Positions 8,745-16,076 of a DNA stretch of 22,948 nt are shown here, piece after piece. Positions within the stretch are counted from its first letter, which is position 1, and each line of letters starts with the position of its first letter. Made by a program: the position numbers and the translations under genes. The notes beneath the pieces are model-generated. The model was not told where the DNA came from. It saw only the letters and a program-made list of their open reading frames with translations, and made no database searches. The DNA is from Gammaproteobacteria bacterium (GTDB taxonomy: Bacteria > Pseudomonadota > Gammaproteobacteria > SZUA-21), in contig QIKQ01000234.1 in NCBI GenBank assembly GCA_003233075.1, forward strand, positions 1 through 22,948. Direction: 5' to 3'.

Positions 8745-9461
8745 TTAGTTTTTTGTGAATAATTTTAAAGAGTTACTAATGTTTGAGTACAAACTTTTAG
8801 CCCATTTTGGACTTTTCCACGTTTTTTTAAATCGCTTGTTTCTAAAGTCATAGGGCGAAATAACTACCTTAGTATTATCCTTTCCAGTTAGAGCGACAAT
8901 GACAAAAATTTCCTCGATCGCTGTATCACCTAAGGCGATGCAGCCAACTGATTTGTTTTTACCGTGAATAAATATATTATTGCCTGGTTTAACTCGGCCC
9001 TCTTTTTTTGCATAATATTTATCAAACTCATTAGGATAGTTTAGTTTCATGGATAGATGATAGGAACTATTTGGGTTTAAGCCAATAATGCTATACACTC
9101 CCTCCGGAATTTGTTCATCACCTTGTTTCAACTTTGGGCCCAATTTGCCACTTGTTGCTGTAAATTGATAAGTTTTAATTGCTTTCCATTCACCTAAGTC
9201 CCGAGCCCACAACTCGACTTTTCTCTCGCGTTTAAATGCAAGAAGTCTTAGTTCCTTTGGCGGCATATTAATATTGGCACGTTTGAAAGAATTGCTTAAA
9301 CGTTTTAGTCCGGAGGATTGATATATATCAAGAACTTGTTTGACGGTTCTTGTCGGTTTTTTTTGACTATTGATAATTTTACTGAGAGAGATAAAACTAA
9401 TGATTAGTGAGATGGACAACGCGAATAACAGTGTTAATTTTAGTTTGATTGATAGTTTCAT
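8745..9461 (-). CDS. YkuD-fold murein L,D-transpeptidase / YafK-type protein
   Basis: A periplasmic peptidoglycan enzyme of the YkuD fold, 238 residues. Residues 8-28 are a hydrophobic signal anchor. The catalytic domain runs from about 80 to 205: VELWARDLGEWKAIKTY (82-98), ATSGKLGPKLKQGDEQIPEGVYSI (102-125), NPNSSYHLSMKLNYPN (129-144), and the active-site block IHGKNKSVGCIALGD (165-179) with His166, Ser171, Gly173 and catalytic Cys174. The order matches the E. coli YafK (DpaA) branch, which acts on meso-DAP linkages of peptidoglycan and Braun lipoprotein, rather than LdtA-E with a LysM domain. Whether it makes or hydrolyses cross-links cannot be told. A GGAGG ribosome-binding site is 6 bases before the ATG. 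It is divergent from the phosphatase-fold gene across a 325-bp gap. Confidence 0.9.
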   Translation of the reverse strand: MKLSIKLKLTLLFALSISLIISFISLSKIINSQKKPTRTVKQVLDIYQSSGLKRLSNSFKRANINMPPKELRLLAFKRERKVELWARDLGEWKAIKTYQFTATSGKLGPKLKQGDEQIPEGVYSIIGLNPNSSYHLSMKLNYPNEFDKYYAKKEGRVKPGNNIFIHGKNKSVGCIALGDTAIEEIFVIVALTGKDNTKVVISPYDFRNKRFKKTWKSPKWAKSLYSNISNSLKLFTKN

Positions 9462-9786
9462 AAAACCTCCAATAAGATACAGCTCCGATGCAAATTAAAT
9501 TATTTAGTCTCATTTAGACATGGATATTATTTTGCTAAGTCTACAAGAAAATTATAATTAGTTAGTAATGAATGTGTAAAAAACTGTAAGTGAGATGTAA
9601 AAATTAAATACTGTTTAGTGCTGGCTAACGTTAACAAGAATTATTTTATGGTTTGTGTTTATTAGCTAGTTACGTTAGATATGACTTGATATTTATCCTA
9701 ACAAAGCATGACTACTATAGAAATACTATCAGTAGAAAGTACAATTCCGGGGCACTAATATAGTTTTTTTATTTAGGAGTCGCAAT
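9462..9786. other. Divergent intergenic region
   Basis: 325 bases between the YkuD-fold gene (minus) and the phosphatase-fold gene (plus). It must carry both promoters, but no confident -35/-10 pair, operator palindrome or repeat was seen. Confidence 0.4.
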
Positions 9787-10632
9787 ATGATTTATATAAA
9801 GTTGTATAAAGGCGTATGCTTGGCACTTGCTTTCATCGTGCTTAATCAATTGTCGTTCGCCGAAACAAATCTAAAAAGTACAAGAAGTAAGGTATCGATA
9901 AAAGTGATGGCGTACAACGTACTGTATAATTCAAAAAAAATGATAAAATCGATTAATTTAATTAAACAACAAAAACCAGACATTGTTTGCCTAACAGAGC
10001 TGACACCAAGATTTGTCCGAAAATTTAACCGAGATCGATATCTAAGGCAGAACTATCAATACCAAGCTCTTTATCCAAAGCATGGTACTTGGGGGGTAGG
10101 CATAGTTTCAAAATATCCTATTATAAAAAAGGCGCTGTATCCCCTTCGACCTCATCGTATGCCGGGTTCCTCAGCAATCATACAAATAAATAGAAGAAAG
10201 TTAATGATTGCCTGCGTACATCTTTTCCCACCTTTCGGTAAACATCGGAAAAGCGATGGTTTGCTTCTAACTGTTGCAAAAAATACTTTGCTTAGAATTA
10301 ATCAAACTAAGACTCTTTGGAAGAAATTTAAATATTGGCGCGGTTCTCTTATATTAATGGGTGATATGAATGAAGGTCGAAATGATCGGGCGCTCGTGTT
10401 TTTGCGCAATAAAAACTATGTGCTTGCTTGCCTACAAGTTAAGCATACTTCGTGTGGACCTACTTTTCCAGGAGCTACGAGTATGTTGCCAGCTGTCGTT
10501 GAAATTGATCATATCTTAGGGCGGGGAGTTCGTTTTATAAGTGCAAAAGTTATTAAAGGTGGAGGTTCTGATCATTATCCGGTATCCGCAGTATTTCAAA
10601 TAGACCTAAAGGAGACTGTCAAAAAGGACTAA
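9787..10632 (+). CDS. Exported endonuclease/exonuclease/phosphatase-fold enzyme
   Basis: A metal-dependent phosphoesterase of the EEP superfamily (DNase I / sphingomyelinase / inositol phosphatase fold), 281 residues. Residues 7-25 form a signal peptide ending SFA, so it works in the periplasm or outside the cell. The metal and catalytic motifs are all present in order: MAYNVLYN (Asn44), DIVCLTEL (Glu71), GVGIVSKYPI (103-112), CVHLFPP (His145), GDMNEG (Asp193, Asn195), EIDHIL (Asp241, His242) and GSDHYPVSA (Asp262, His263). Substrate candidates are nucleic acid, phospholipid or sugar phosphate; the sequence does not decide. AGGAG lies 8 bases before the ATG. It has no same-strand neighbour nearby. 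Confidence 0.9.
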   Translation: MIYIKLYKGVCLALAFIVLNQLSFAETNLKSTRSKVSIKVMAYNVLYNSKKMIKSINLIKQQKPDIVCLTELTPRFVRKFNRDRYLRQNYQYQALYPKHGTWGVGIVSKYPIIKKALYPLRPHRMPGSSAIIQINRRKLMIACVHLFPPFGKHRKSDGLLLTVAKNTLLRINQTKTLWKKFKYWRGSLILMGDMNEGRNDRALVFLRNKNYVLACLQVKHTSCGPTFPGATSMLPAVVEIDHILGRGVRFISAKVIKGGGSDHYPVSAVFQIDLKETVKKD

Positions 10633-10851
10633 TCATTTGTATTTATCGACTTAGTAATCACCGTGAGATTGCCCCAAGACCACTGCTGTCAAACAGTTTG
10701 TAATAATATTTCATTAAACGCTATCCCTATGAGGTTATCCGATAGAATATCGATTTGAGACATGAAACTAGAACTTAGCTTACACTCGTTAATAAAGAGA
10801 AAAATCGCAAGCTTATTCACCACCATGATTAGAAGAATCTAAAAAGAATTC

Positions 10852-10890
10852 ATCGTTGCGAGGTGTGATCTTTGATCATACCGAAGCAAT
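10852..10890. repeat. REP-like palindromic hairpin, copy 2 (inverted)
   Basis: The reverse complement of the hairpin at 21-60 with a few changes. The stem is GGTGTGATC (10862-10870) / GATCATACC (10874-10882), where the changed base still allows a G-U pair, and the loop differs (TTT instead of GGT). It lies inside the 425-bp element. Confidence 0.8.
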
Positions 10891-10993
10891 CCACCTTAGT
10901 GTCCAAAGCATCCGAAGGATGCGTGGGATCTTACTAATTCAAGTATTTAGCTTGGGATGCAATTAAGAGGCATTGATCACGAGATTGAATTTA

Positions 10994-11033
10994 GGAGATT
11001 GCGTCATCTGCTGGCGCAGTCTCGCAAAGACGG
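10994..11033. repeat. REP-like hairpin, diverged copy 3
   Basis: Shares the ends GGAGATTGC-TC and TCGCAA-GACG with the copy at 21-60, in the same orientation, but has a different centre with its own short stem CTGC / GCAG. Confidence 0.55.
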
Positions 11034-11390
11034 GCAAGGTTGAGCGCGACCTGATCGATTGATAATTGCTACACATCGAAACAAAATAATTGTGGGACAG
11101 CAGTGGCCCCAAGACAGTCACTTTGTGTACACAATTCAAATTCAAAATAGCTTTAAGTGAGAATACGGAAATTTTAGGGTAGTCAAATCGCGTAAGATAC
11201 TAAAATAGAAGAGAAAGCAGTGACTTTCGCACAAATAAATCATCTCGATTTAATAAAACTAATTAGAAGATGGGGTTGGAGATTATGCAATTAAGTTGAT
11301 ATAAATCAATGTAACTTTTTCATGTTCCACATAGTATTGAAAATCGACTGGAGGTTTTACATTTAATTATTAAATTCTGAGGGTGCTGTT

Positions 11391-11708
11391 ATGAGTAAGC
11401 AATTCGTGCCTATGTGCGCAGGAAATTACAATTTTGGACAGATCTCACGCTACACAGTAAAGCGATTTATCGATGGAGAAAACACCTATAAATTAATAGG
11501 AAATGCTAAATCGCAACGGCAAAAAGATGAAATCGTTCTTGTTTCTTTGTTAGACGTTGAAAATTATAAAGTAAGGGATATTAGAATTTGTTGTCGTCAT
11601 TATTTAAAATGTGAAAAATTTGATTGCGAAGCTCATTTGCGAGATTTAATTGAGGGTGAGCTGAATAGTCGAGTTGCTAAATTGTTGCGTAGTTCTAATG
11701 CAACCTAG
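11391..11708 (+). CDS. Small Cys-rich protein of unknown function
   Basis: 105 residues, no signal peptide or membrane segment, so probably cytoplasmic. Not recognised. Five cysteines: Cys9 near the N-terminus and Cys67, 68, 74 and 79 clustered in ICCRHYLKCEKFDCEAHL, with His70 and His82 beside them; this could be a metal-binding knuckle, though no standard zinc-finger spacing fits. The C-terminus (RDLIEGELNSRVAKLLR) is likely helical. The coding case rests on a purine-rich GAGGG just upstream of the ATG, a complete frame, and a terminator 20 bases after the stop. It could be a small regulatory or nucleic-acid-binding protein, but that is a guess. Confidence 0.6.
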   Translation: MSKQFVPMCAGNYNFGQISRYTVKRFIDGENTYKLIGNAKSQRQKDEIVLVSLLDVENYKVRDIRICCRHYLKCEKFDCEAHLRDLIEGELNSRVAKLLRSSNAT

Positions 11709-11728
11709 GGAGCCTCTGATTAATTCCT

Positions 11729-11753
11729 GAAGCAGGAAGTTTGCTTCTTTTTT
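11729..11753 (+). terminator. Rho-independent terminator of the small Cys-rich gene
   Basis: Stem GAAGCA / TGCTTC with a 7-base loop followed directly by six T's, placed 20 bases after the stop codon at 11708. Confidence 0.75.
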
Positions 11754-11892
11754 AATTCTTTTTTTGAAATAGGCTTAGGCTCCATTGTTCGTTTCAAACA
11801 AGCGAAAAATAGAATCGGTTGCCTAATTTCTCGTTACACTTCCTTAAGTCCAATAGATCGCTAGCCAGTTGTTTAGATAAGATTTACAAAGA

Positions 11893-13047
11893 TTAGATAT
11901 TTTCTAGATCTATGATAACCTCTTTCGCCTTAGTCATATGTTGAATCGCATCCTCCAAGTCAATTTGATCCGGGTTTTCAGTGCTTTGTTGCTTTAGTGC
12001 TTGCATTAATTCAGGTTGTTCAAATGTCGTATAATTTCCATCGCTGTCTTGAAAATAAGCTGCCCAGGGGACAAATTTAGTTAGGGGAAAAATTTGTTCC
12101 ATTTCAGGCGATATATCGATATTAAGACCGGCGACAAAGAGTACTTTTTTGGATTGATAGCTATGTTCTTTCACTATTGTTCGGAAAGTTCGGTCAAACT
12201 CTATTTGAGTATTTAGTTGAGCTGCGACTAAAAGAGGAAAAGTTGAAGTAATAACTTGTGGCATATGCGCTAATAAATTACGCTCCAAATGTTGCGCTCC
12301 TTCTTCCGTTTGTGAGATTTGGCGTTGAAAATAGAACGTATTTGCTTTTAGATTTTCGCCTATTATTTGCGGCATATCAGCGTGAAACGCAGACTTGCCG
12401 ATACTAGACACAAAGGCTGATGAGGCGACGTATACTTTGGCAGTGCTTAATCTTTTTATGGGCACATATTGCTTATCACTATTAGGCTTAATTAAAGTTT
12501 CTAAATTTAAAAATAATCCTTCTTCTCGATTTTCTCTTAACAATTGGTTATCTATTGTAATACATTCCTGGTTATCTTGATTATGTAGGCGAATGTTTTG
12601 TTGAGCGAACTGATATTCATTTTGATACCATTCAAGCGTATGATCGATTTTTCCGCAGCTTGGGCTGCAGACAGCGTTATTAGTTTGTAAACGCCGGTAA
12701 TGTCCAAATTGTTTTGTTTGTGGATCATAACCAACGTGGCTGGCTTGAATGATAACTAAATTTTCTCCGTGTGGGCCATGAGGTCCGTGACGATCTGTTG
12801 CGACAATGCCTCCAGCACGTCCGTGATTAAAAGGAAAGGTACCGAAGTGTTTGGCTATCATTATGATCGGGTAGCCTTGACTCTCGTCAGCGCAAAATGC
12901 ACGGGAAGGCATGATTTTACCAGCCTCAAAATTAAGTGATTTACACCAGTTGTATAATCTAGGAATGAATACATTGTAACTCATCATCATGCCTTTTATT
13001 TCAAAGCCAGCGTCGGCTTGATAAGTACTATTGGTTGTTAAAGGCAT
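11893..13047 (-). CDS. His/Cys-rich protein, possibly LCIB-type carbonic anhydrase family
   Basis: 384 residues, cytoplasmic by sequence. The conserved-looking core is residues 65-140: FGTFPFNHGRAGGIVATDRHGPHGPHGENLVIIQASHVGYD, then FGHYRR and CSPSCGK. The order F-N-x-x-G-x-G-G, a hydrophobic strand ending in S-H-V-G, then a G-x-Y-R-R turn and an S-C-G resembles the LCIB/LCIC beta-carbonic-anhydrase family, where a His and Cys residues hold zinc. Candidates here are His104 and Cys131, with Cys127, His75 or His87 as third ligand. This is remote similarity from memory; the alternative is a conserved bacterial family of unknown function. The ATG at 13047 has a poor ribosome-binding site; a cluster of three ATGs at codons 20-22, preceded by AAAAGG, could be the real start. 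It is monocistronic, with a MITE in its upstream gap. Confidence 0.55.
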   Translation of the reverse strand: MPLTTNSTYQADAGFEIKGMMMSYNVFIPRLYNWCKSLNFEAGKIMPSRAFCADESQGYPIIMIAKHFGTFPFNHGRAGGIVATDRHGPHGPHGENLVIIQASHVGYDPQTKQFGHYRRLQTNNAVCSPSCGKIDHTLEWYQNEYQFAQQNIRLHNQDNQECITIDNQLLRENREEGLFLNLETLIKPNSDKQYVPIKRLSTAKVYVASSAFVSSIGKSAFHADMPQIIGENLKANTFYFQRQISQTEEGAQHLERNLLAHMPQVITSTFPLLVAAQLNTQIEFDRTFRTIVKEHSYQSKKVLFVAGLNIDISPEMEQIFPLTKFVPWAAYFQDSDGNYTTFEQPELMQALKQQSTENPDQIDLEDAIQHMTKAKEVIIDLENI

Positions 13048-13198
13048 AATAATTTGTGCTCATTTTGTGTGGGGATTATTTTTAACCTTATTATAGTCTT
13101 GGCGTCAATTAGATTAGTATCATTTGTTTAAAAATGAACCAAATCTCAGTTAAGCAATTATAATTCTAGTGTAAATAGTAGAGGGCTAATACTATATC

Positions 13199-13348
13199 AT
13201 GTGGGCACCTCTAATTGTGTCTATTTGCACGTTGGCGGCGTTGTCGAACTTTTTAAAATGCGGGGTCGCGCAGCGATAAACTGCGCTTTTAAAAAAGCTC
13301 TCCGCCTTGCCAGCGCACAAATATCCTAATTTTTAGAGGTGCCCATGT
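13199..13348. mobile_element. Palindromic MITE, copy A, with 4-bp target duplication
   Basis: The element spans 13203-13344 (142 bp), flanked by ATGT on both sides (13199-13202 and 13345-13348). Terminal inverted repeats are GGGCACCTCTAA, and the arms pair imperfectly over about 57 bp, so the whole element can fold into one long hairpin. The centre has a second hairpin GCGCAG-CGATAAA-CTGCGC at 13268-13286. A second copy with its own duplication lies at 22754-22905. Confidence 0.88.
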
Positions 13349-13360
13349 GTGATCCAAGTT

Positions 13361-13765
13361 TTATTTATTATTAAACAGATTTTTAACTCCATAATCTACA
13401 CATTCTTTTAATGTTTGACAGTCACAGCTGAGAATTTTATTTAGCAATTGTTTCATTTGCTGGATTTTTTTTGCTTGTAAATCTAATTCTTCAATTTTAT
13501 TTCGCGCTGCGCTTTGCCAGCGTTTTGATGCAGGTAGTTTTTCCCTATTAATTGGCTGCACTATGAGTTTTATTTCCGACATTGTAAATCCTGCTTCGCG
13601 GGCGACAAGGACTATGCCTAAGGATTTAAGATCAGCCTCAGCATAAACTCGACGGCCGCCTTGTCGTTTTGGTTTCGGTATTAAGCCGAGTGATTCATAA
13701 TATCGAATGGCAGATGCGGCCAATCCAGTTTTAGTCGCAAGTTCACCAATTGAATAATTAGGCAT
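13361..13765 (-). CDS. MerR family transcriptional regulator
   Basis: A DNA-twisting activator/repressor, 134 residues from the chosen start. The winged helix-turn-helix is typical: YSIGELATKTGLAASAIRYYESLGLIPKPKRQGGRRVY (4-41). A dimerisation helix follows (about 80-112), then an effector loop with Cys114, Cys116 and Cys122 (SCDCQTLKECVDYG). The cysteine placement is like metal- or thiol-sensing MerR proteins, but Cys82 of mercury MerR has no counterpart and the four-Cys SoxR cluster is absent, so the signal is not known. The frame stays open 15 codons upstream; the ATG at 13765 was chosen because AAGGA lies 6 bases before it and the protein then begins like other MerR members. Its operator (13777-13796) lies 11 bases upstream, so self-regulation is likely along with control of the divergent tlpA-like gene. 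Confidence 0.92.
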   Translation of the reverse strand: MPNYSIGELATKTGLAASAIRYYESLGLIPKPKRQGGRRVYAEADLKSLGIVLVAREAGFTMSEIKLIVQPINREKLPASKRWQSAARNKIEELDLQAKKIQQMKQLLNKILSCDCQTLKECVDYGVKNLFNNK

Positions 13766-13773
13766 AATAGTCC

Positions 13774-13804
13774 TTGACTTAAAGTTAACTTTAAGTAGTA
13801 AGCT
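13774..13804 (+). promoter_or_regulatory. MerR-type promoter with palindromic operator
   Basis: -35 TTGACT (13774-13779) and -10 TAAGCT (13799-13804) are separated by 19 bases, the overlong spacer that MerR activators correct by twisting DNA. Within the spacer and -35 lies a perfect 20-bp palindrome ACTTAAAGTTAACTTTAAGT (13777-13796). It faces the thioredoxin-like gene and sits just upstream of the regulator's own start. Confidence 0.88.
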
Positions 13805-13855
13805 TACCATGAGAATTGACTTAAAAATATTAATTGTGAGTTAGAAGGAATGATT

Positions 13856-14356
13856 ATGTCTGGAATTTTTAACATTAAGTTATCGCTATTTATTATCTTC
13901 CTAGCTTATGCGTTTACGCAGACGAGTGCTAAAAATATTACAATAGCTATAAATACAACGCCAATCAGTATGAAATTATTGAACGGCAAAGTGATTAAGC
14001 TAGGGGTGGTTCGCGATAGGCCGCTTTACTTAAAGTTTTGGGCAAGTTGGTGCGGAAAGTGCCAAGAAGAAGTGCCTCATCTAAATGCAATTTATAAAAA
14101 ATATCGTGGTAAACTTGATGTGGTTGCTGTTAATGTTAGCTTAAATGAAACTATGCAAAAAGTCACTGCGTTTAAAAAGAAATTTAAACTCGTTGTGCCA
14201 ATAGCTTATGAGCTTTCACAGAATATTGCGGCACAGATGAAAGTAGTGATTGTTCCTTATAGTATAGTTATAAATCGAAAGGGTAGAATTGTGTATAAAA
14301 CTTTTGGAGTAAAAGGCGTTAATTTGCAAATTGAAAAGTTATTTTTGTATAAATAA
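13856..14356 (+). CDS. TlpA/ResA-like periplasmic thioredoxin
   Basis: A membrane-anchored or secreted thiol-disulfide oxidoreductase, 166 residues. Residues 8-25 form a hydrophobic signal or anchor (LSLFIIFLAYAFTQTSA). The thioredoxin fold shows LYLKFWASWCGKCQEEVPHL (57-76) with the redox pair Cys66/Cys69 and the IVPYS turn with the expected cis-Pro134. These are features of the TlpA/ResA/CcmG group that reduces disulfides in the periplasm, for example during cytochrome c or metalloprotein assembly. The ATG at 13856 was preferred to one at 13850, since AAGGA (13845-13849) is 6 bases from the former and touches the latter. Transcription probably starts from the MerR-type promoter about 45 bases upstream, so expression would respond to the MerR signal. 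It ends 10 bases from the convergent flavoprotein gene. Confidence 0.88.
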   Translation: MSGIFNIKLSLFIIFLAYAFTQTSAKNITIAINTTPISMKLLNGKVIKLGVVRDRPLYLKFWASWCGKCQEEVPHLNAIYKKYRGKLDVVAVNVSLNETMQKVTAFKKKFKLVVPIAYELSQNIAAQMKVVIVPYSIVINRKGRIVYKTFGVKGVNLQIEKLFLYK

Positions 14357-14366
14357 ATAAATAAAT

Positions 14367-15704
14367 TCATTCATTAGGCGCAAGTTCCTGATTTAACTTG
14401 TCTTCGTTTATGCTTGCATTTAAGTAGGCAGCGATTATGCGCATATCGTTTTCGGCGTTATCCATACAACTACTGGCGCCTGGCGACGGCGTCATATTAA
14501 ATATAATGCCATCACCAGGGTCAATTTTTGCCTCACCCATAATTAGTTTGCAGGCCTCTTTGTCAATGAGTTGTGGTCGTACACCACCAAATCGACGTGC
14601 GTATTTCAAGTCTGCGACTTTAAGACTGGGCACTATCTTTTTAACTTCCTTGAGGAATGCACGTCGACGAATTAGCGGAATTTCGTACTTAAAGTTGCGA
14701 AAAATATAATTGCGAATGTCTTTGTCCTTCATGATGTCCCATAAGGTACGAATCACCTTTCTATCAAGATGTAAGACCCTAAGAAAGTCTAAGACAGAAG
14801 ACAACTGGTATCGCTCTAACATGGGCAAGAGTAGTGCGGTGGGCCCAAAGCGAGTTTGATTATTAATAGTGAAATCTCGATCACCGTGAATAGCAGCAAA
14901 CGGCAATTTGTTGTTTTGAACACGATAGACTTTACCATTAAGCAACTCGGGTCCTAAATAAAAACTACCGGCAACAGGCAGGCATGAGAAATTTTTGCCA
15001 AAGCCCATTTTTTGCGCAAGTAACAAGCTGTGACCACAAGCGTTAACAACGACGGCGTTGCAAGTATAATTTTTACCATTAGTTTTAAGATGATAGAGAT
15101 CTTGGTTTTTTTTAATTGATTCTACTTTAGTGTTAAATATCACGTCGATCCTATTATTAACCTGTCGTTTTGATTCAGCTAAAAAAGAACGGGATAGTTC
15201 TGCAAAATTAACCGCACATCCGTGACTTTCACAACCAAATGCCAATATATCGTCCTCACGCAAACTACCATTAACTCGGGTTACATTTGGCTCAATTTTA
15301 TCGATGGCCTGTTTATCGAGCAACTTCATATAGGGAAAGGTTTCACTAAATTCCTGAGCTCGATTTTTAATTACCTCTATTTCAGTTTCGCCTATCGCTA
15401 AAACCATTTTTGGCATTTTATAGAGTAAGGTTTGGCTGCTTTGATGTGAATTAGCATAATGAACAATCATGTTTGCGGCTTTTTGTACTTTCTTGGCTTT
15501 ATCTAGAGAGTAATTAGTTTCGATATCACCACAGTGCAAAGTTTGGCTATTATTACGTGCGAGAGAATTTACCTTGGCGACTTGGTCGTATTTTTCTAAT
15601 AATGCAATACTTTTTATGTTTGAATAATGACTTGTTAAGTATAATAAGGCAGTACCCGACACACCTCCGCCTATAATAATTAAGTCGTAATGTCTAATCA
15701 CCAT
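14367..15704 (-). CDS. Malate:quinone oxidoreductase-like FAD-dependent oxidoreductase
   Basis: A flavoprotein of 445 residues, probably peripheral on the inner face of the cytoplasmic membrane. The N-terminal dinucleotide-binding motif is DLIIIGGGVSGTAL (7-20). The block ARNNSQTLHCGDIETNYSLDKA (48-69) and, later, FSCLPVAGSFYLGPELL, VQNNKLPFAAIHGDRDF and TRFGPTALLLPMLERY are characteristic of the Mqo-like group (PF06039 class) known from Campylobacter and relatives, which oxidises malate to oxaloacetate and passes electrons to quinone. The C-terminal FAD block (GDGIIFNMTPSPGASSCMDNAENDMR) is present. A different hydroxy-acid substrate cannot be excluded. No good ribosome-binding site is visible before the ATG. 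It is monocistronic, convergent with the thioredoxin-like gene. Confidence 0.8.
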   Translation of the reverse strand: MVIRHYDLIIIGGGVSGTALLYLTSHYSNIKSIALLEKYDQVAKVNSLARNNSQTLHCGDIETNYSLDKAKKVQKAANMIVHYANSHQSSQTLLYKMPKMVLAIGETEIEVIKNRAQEFSETFPYMKLLDKQAIDKIEPNVTRVNGSLREDDILAFGCESHGCAVNFAELSRSFLAESKRQVNNRIDVIFNTKVESIKKNQDLYHLKTNGKNYTCNAVVVNACGHSLLLAQKMGFGKNFSCLPVAGSFYLGPELLNGKVYRVQNNKLPFAAIHGDRDFTINNQTRFGPTALLLPMLERYQLSSVLDFLRVLHLDRKVIRTLWDIMKDKDIRNYIFRNFKYEIPLIRRRAFLKEVKKIVPSLKVADLKYARRFGGVRPQLIDKEACKLIMGEAKIDPGDGIIFNMTPSPGASSCMDNAENDMRIIAAYLNASINEDKLNQELAPNE

Positions 15705-16076
15705 AATTTGAACGAGTTCCCACCAATCCCAATAGATCCTTGTACTGAAGGCTAGTGTAGAATTGCTTGCAAAGCAAATGCTTGGACTAAGTCGTGCTGA
15801 AATCTTGCTTAAAACTAGCTATTGTAGATGAAATACGAGGTATAATAGTTATCATGCTCAATTATTCAGTGTATAAATGCTGGGAGAGCTTTGCGCGGAT
15901 AACGAGAAATTAGAGAGCAAGGTAAAACTGACGAAAAAGCGTAGTTTACACATCAGTTTATCGCTGCGCGACCCCGCATTTTGACGAGGTTTTAGAGCAG
16001 TTATCTGACTTGGCAGTATTCGTGCAAAGGTCTCTAATGAGTAGACAAGCTATTTTGCCTAAACTAGGAGATGTTT
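15705..16076. other. Divergent gap with repeat element
   Basis: 372 bases between the flavoprotein (minus) and aldehyde dehydrogenase (plus) genes. The right half is the palindromic element at about 15882-16036. The rest shows no gene and no confident promoter. Confidence 0.5.
15882..16036. mobile_element. Diverged MITE-like palindromic element, copy B
   Basis: Contains the family core in inverted orientation: about 28 bases from 15954 to 15982 match the centre of the copy at 13203 when reversed. Ends are inverted repeats with two mismatches: GAGAGCTTTGCGCG on the left and, reversed, GAGACCTTTGCACG on the right (16021-16034). These ends differ from the GGGCACCTCTAA ends of the other two copies, and no flanking duplication was found. 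Limits are approximate. Confidence 0.6.

Larger units (their letters stand above)
10671..11115. mobile_element. 425-bp non-autonomous element with TIRs and 10-bp direct repeats
   Basis: GCCCCAAGAC occurs at 10671-10680 and again at 11106-11115. Exactly between them, the segment 10681-11105 starts CACTGCTGTC and ends with its reverse complement GACAGCAGTG. This is the layout of a transposed element: 10-bp target duplication, then 10-bp terminal inverted repeats. The interior has no transposase frame, so it would be non-autonomous or a heavily deleted insertion sequence. A 9-10 bp duplication is typical of IS4-like transposases, but the family is not established here. Confidence 0.7.
10633..11390. 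other. Gene-free interval filled by repeats
   Basis: 758 bases without a credible gene. A 60-codon frame on the minus strand (10963-11145) crosses repeat boundaries and is treated as chance. Most of the interval is the 425-bp insertion described separately, which itself contains two REP-like hairpins and a GCATCC-GAA-GGATGC hairpin at 10908-10922. Confidence 0.7.

Noticed and set aside
10852..11033. CRISPR array
   Set aside because: Only two unequal hairpins in opposite orientation, no regular spacers and no cas genes.
10963..11145. 60-codon minus-strand frame
   Set aside because: It crosses the end of the 425-bp element and a REP-like hairpin and has no start signal.
13203..13344. Integron attC site
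   Set aside because: It folds well, but lacks the conserved simple sites (RYYYAAC / GTTRRRY), has target duplications and is not next to a gene cassette array.
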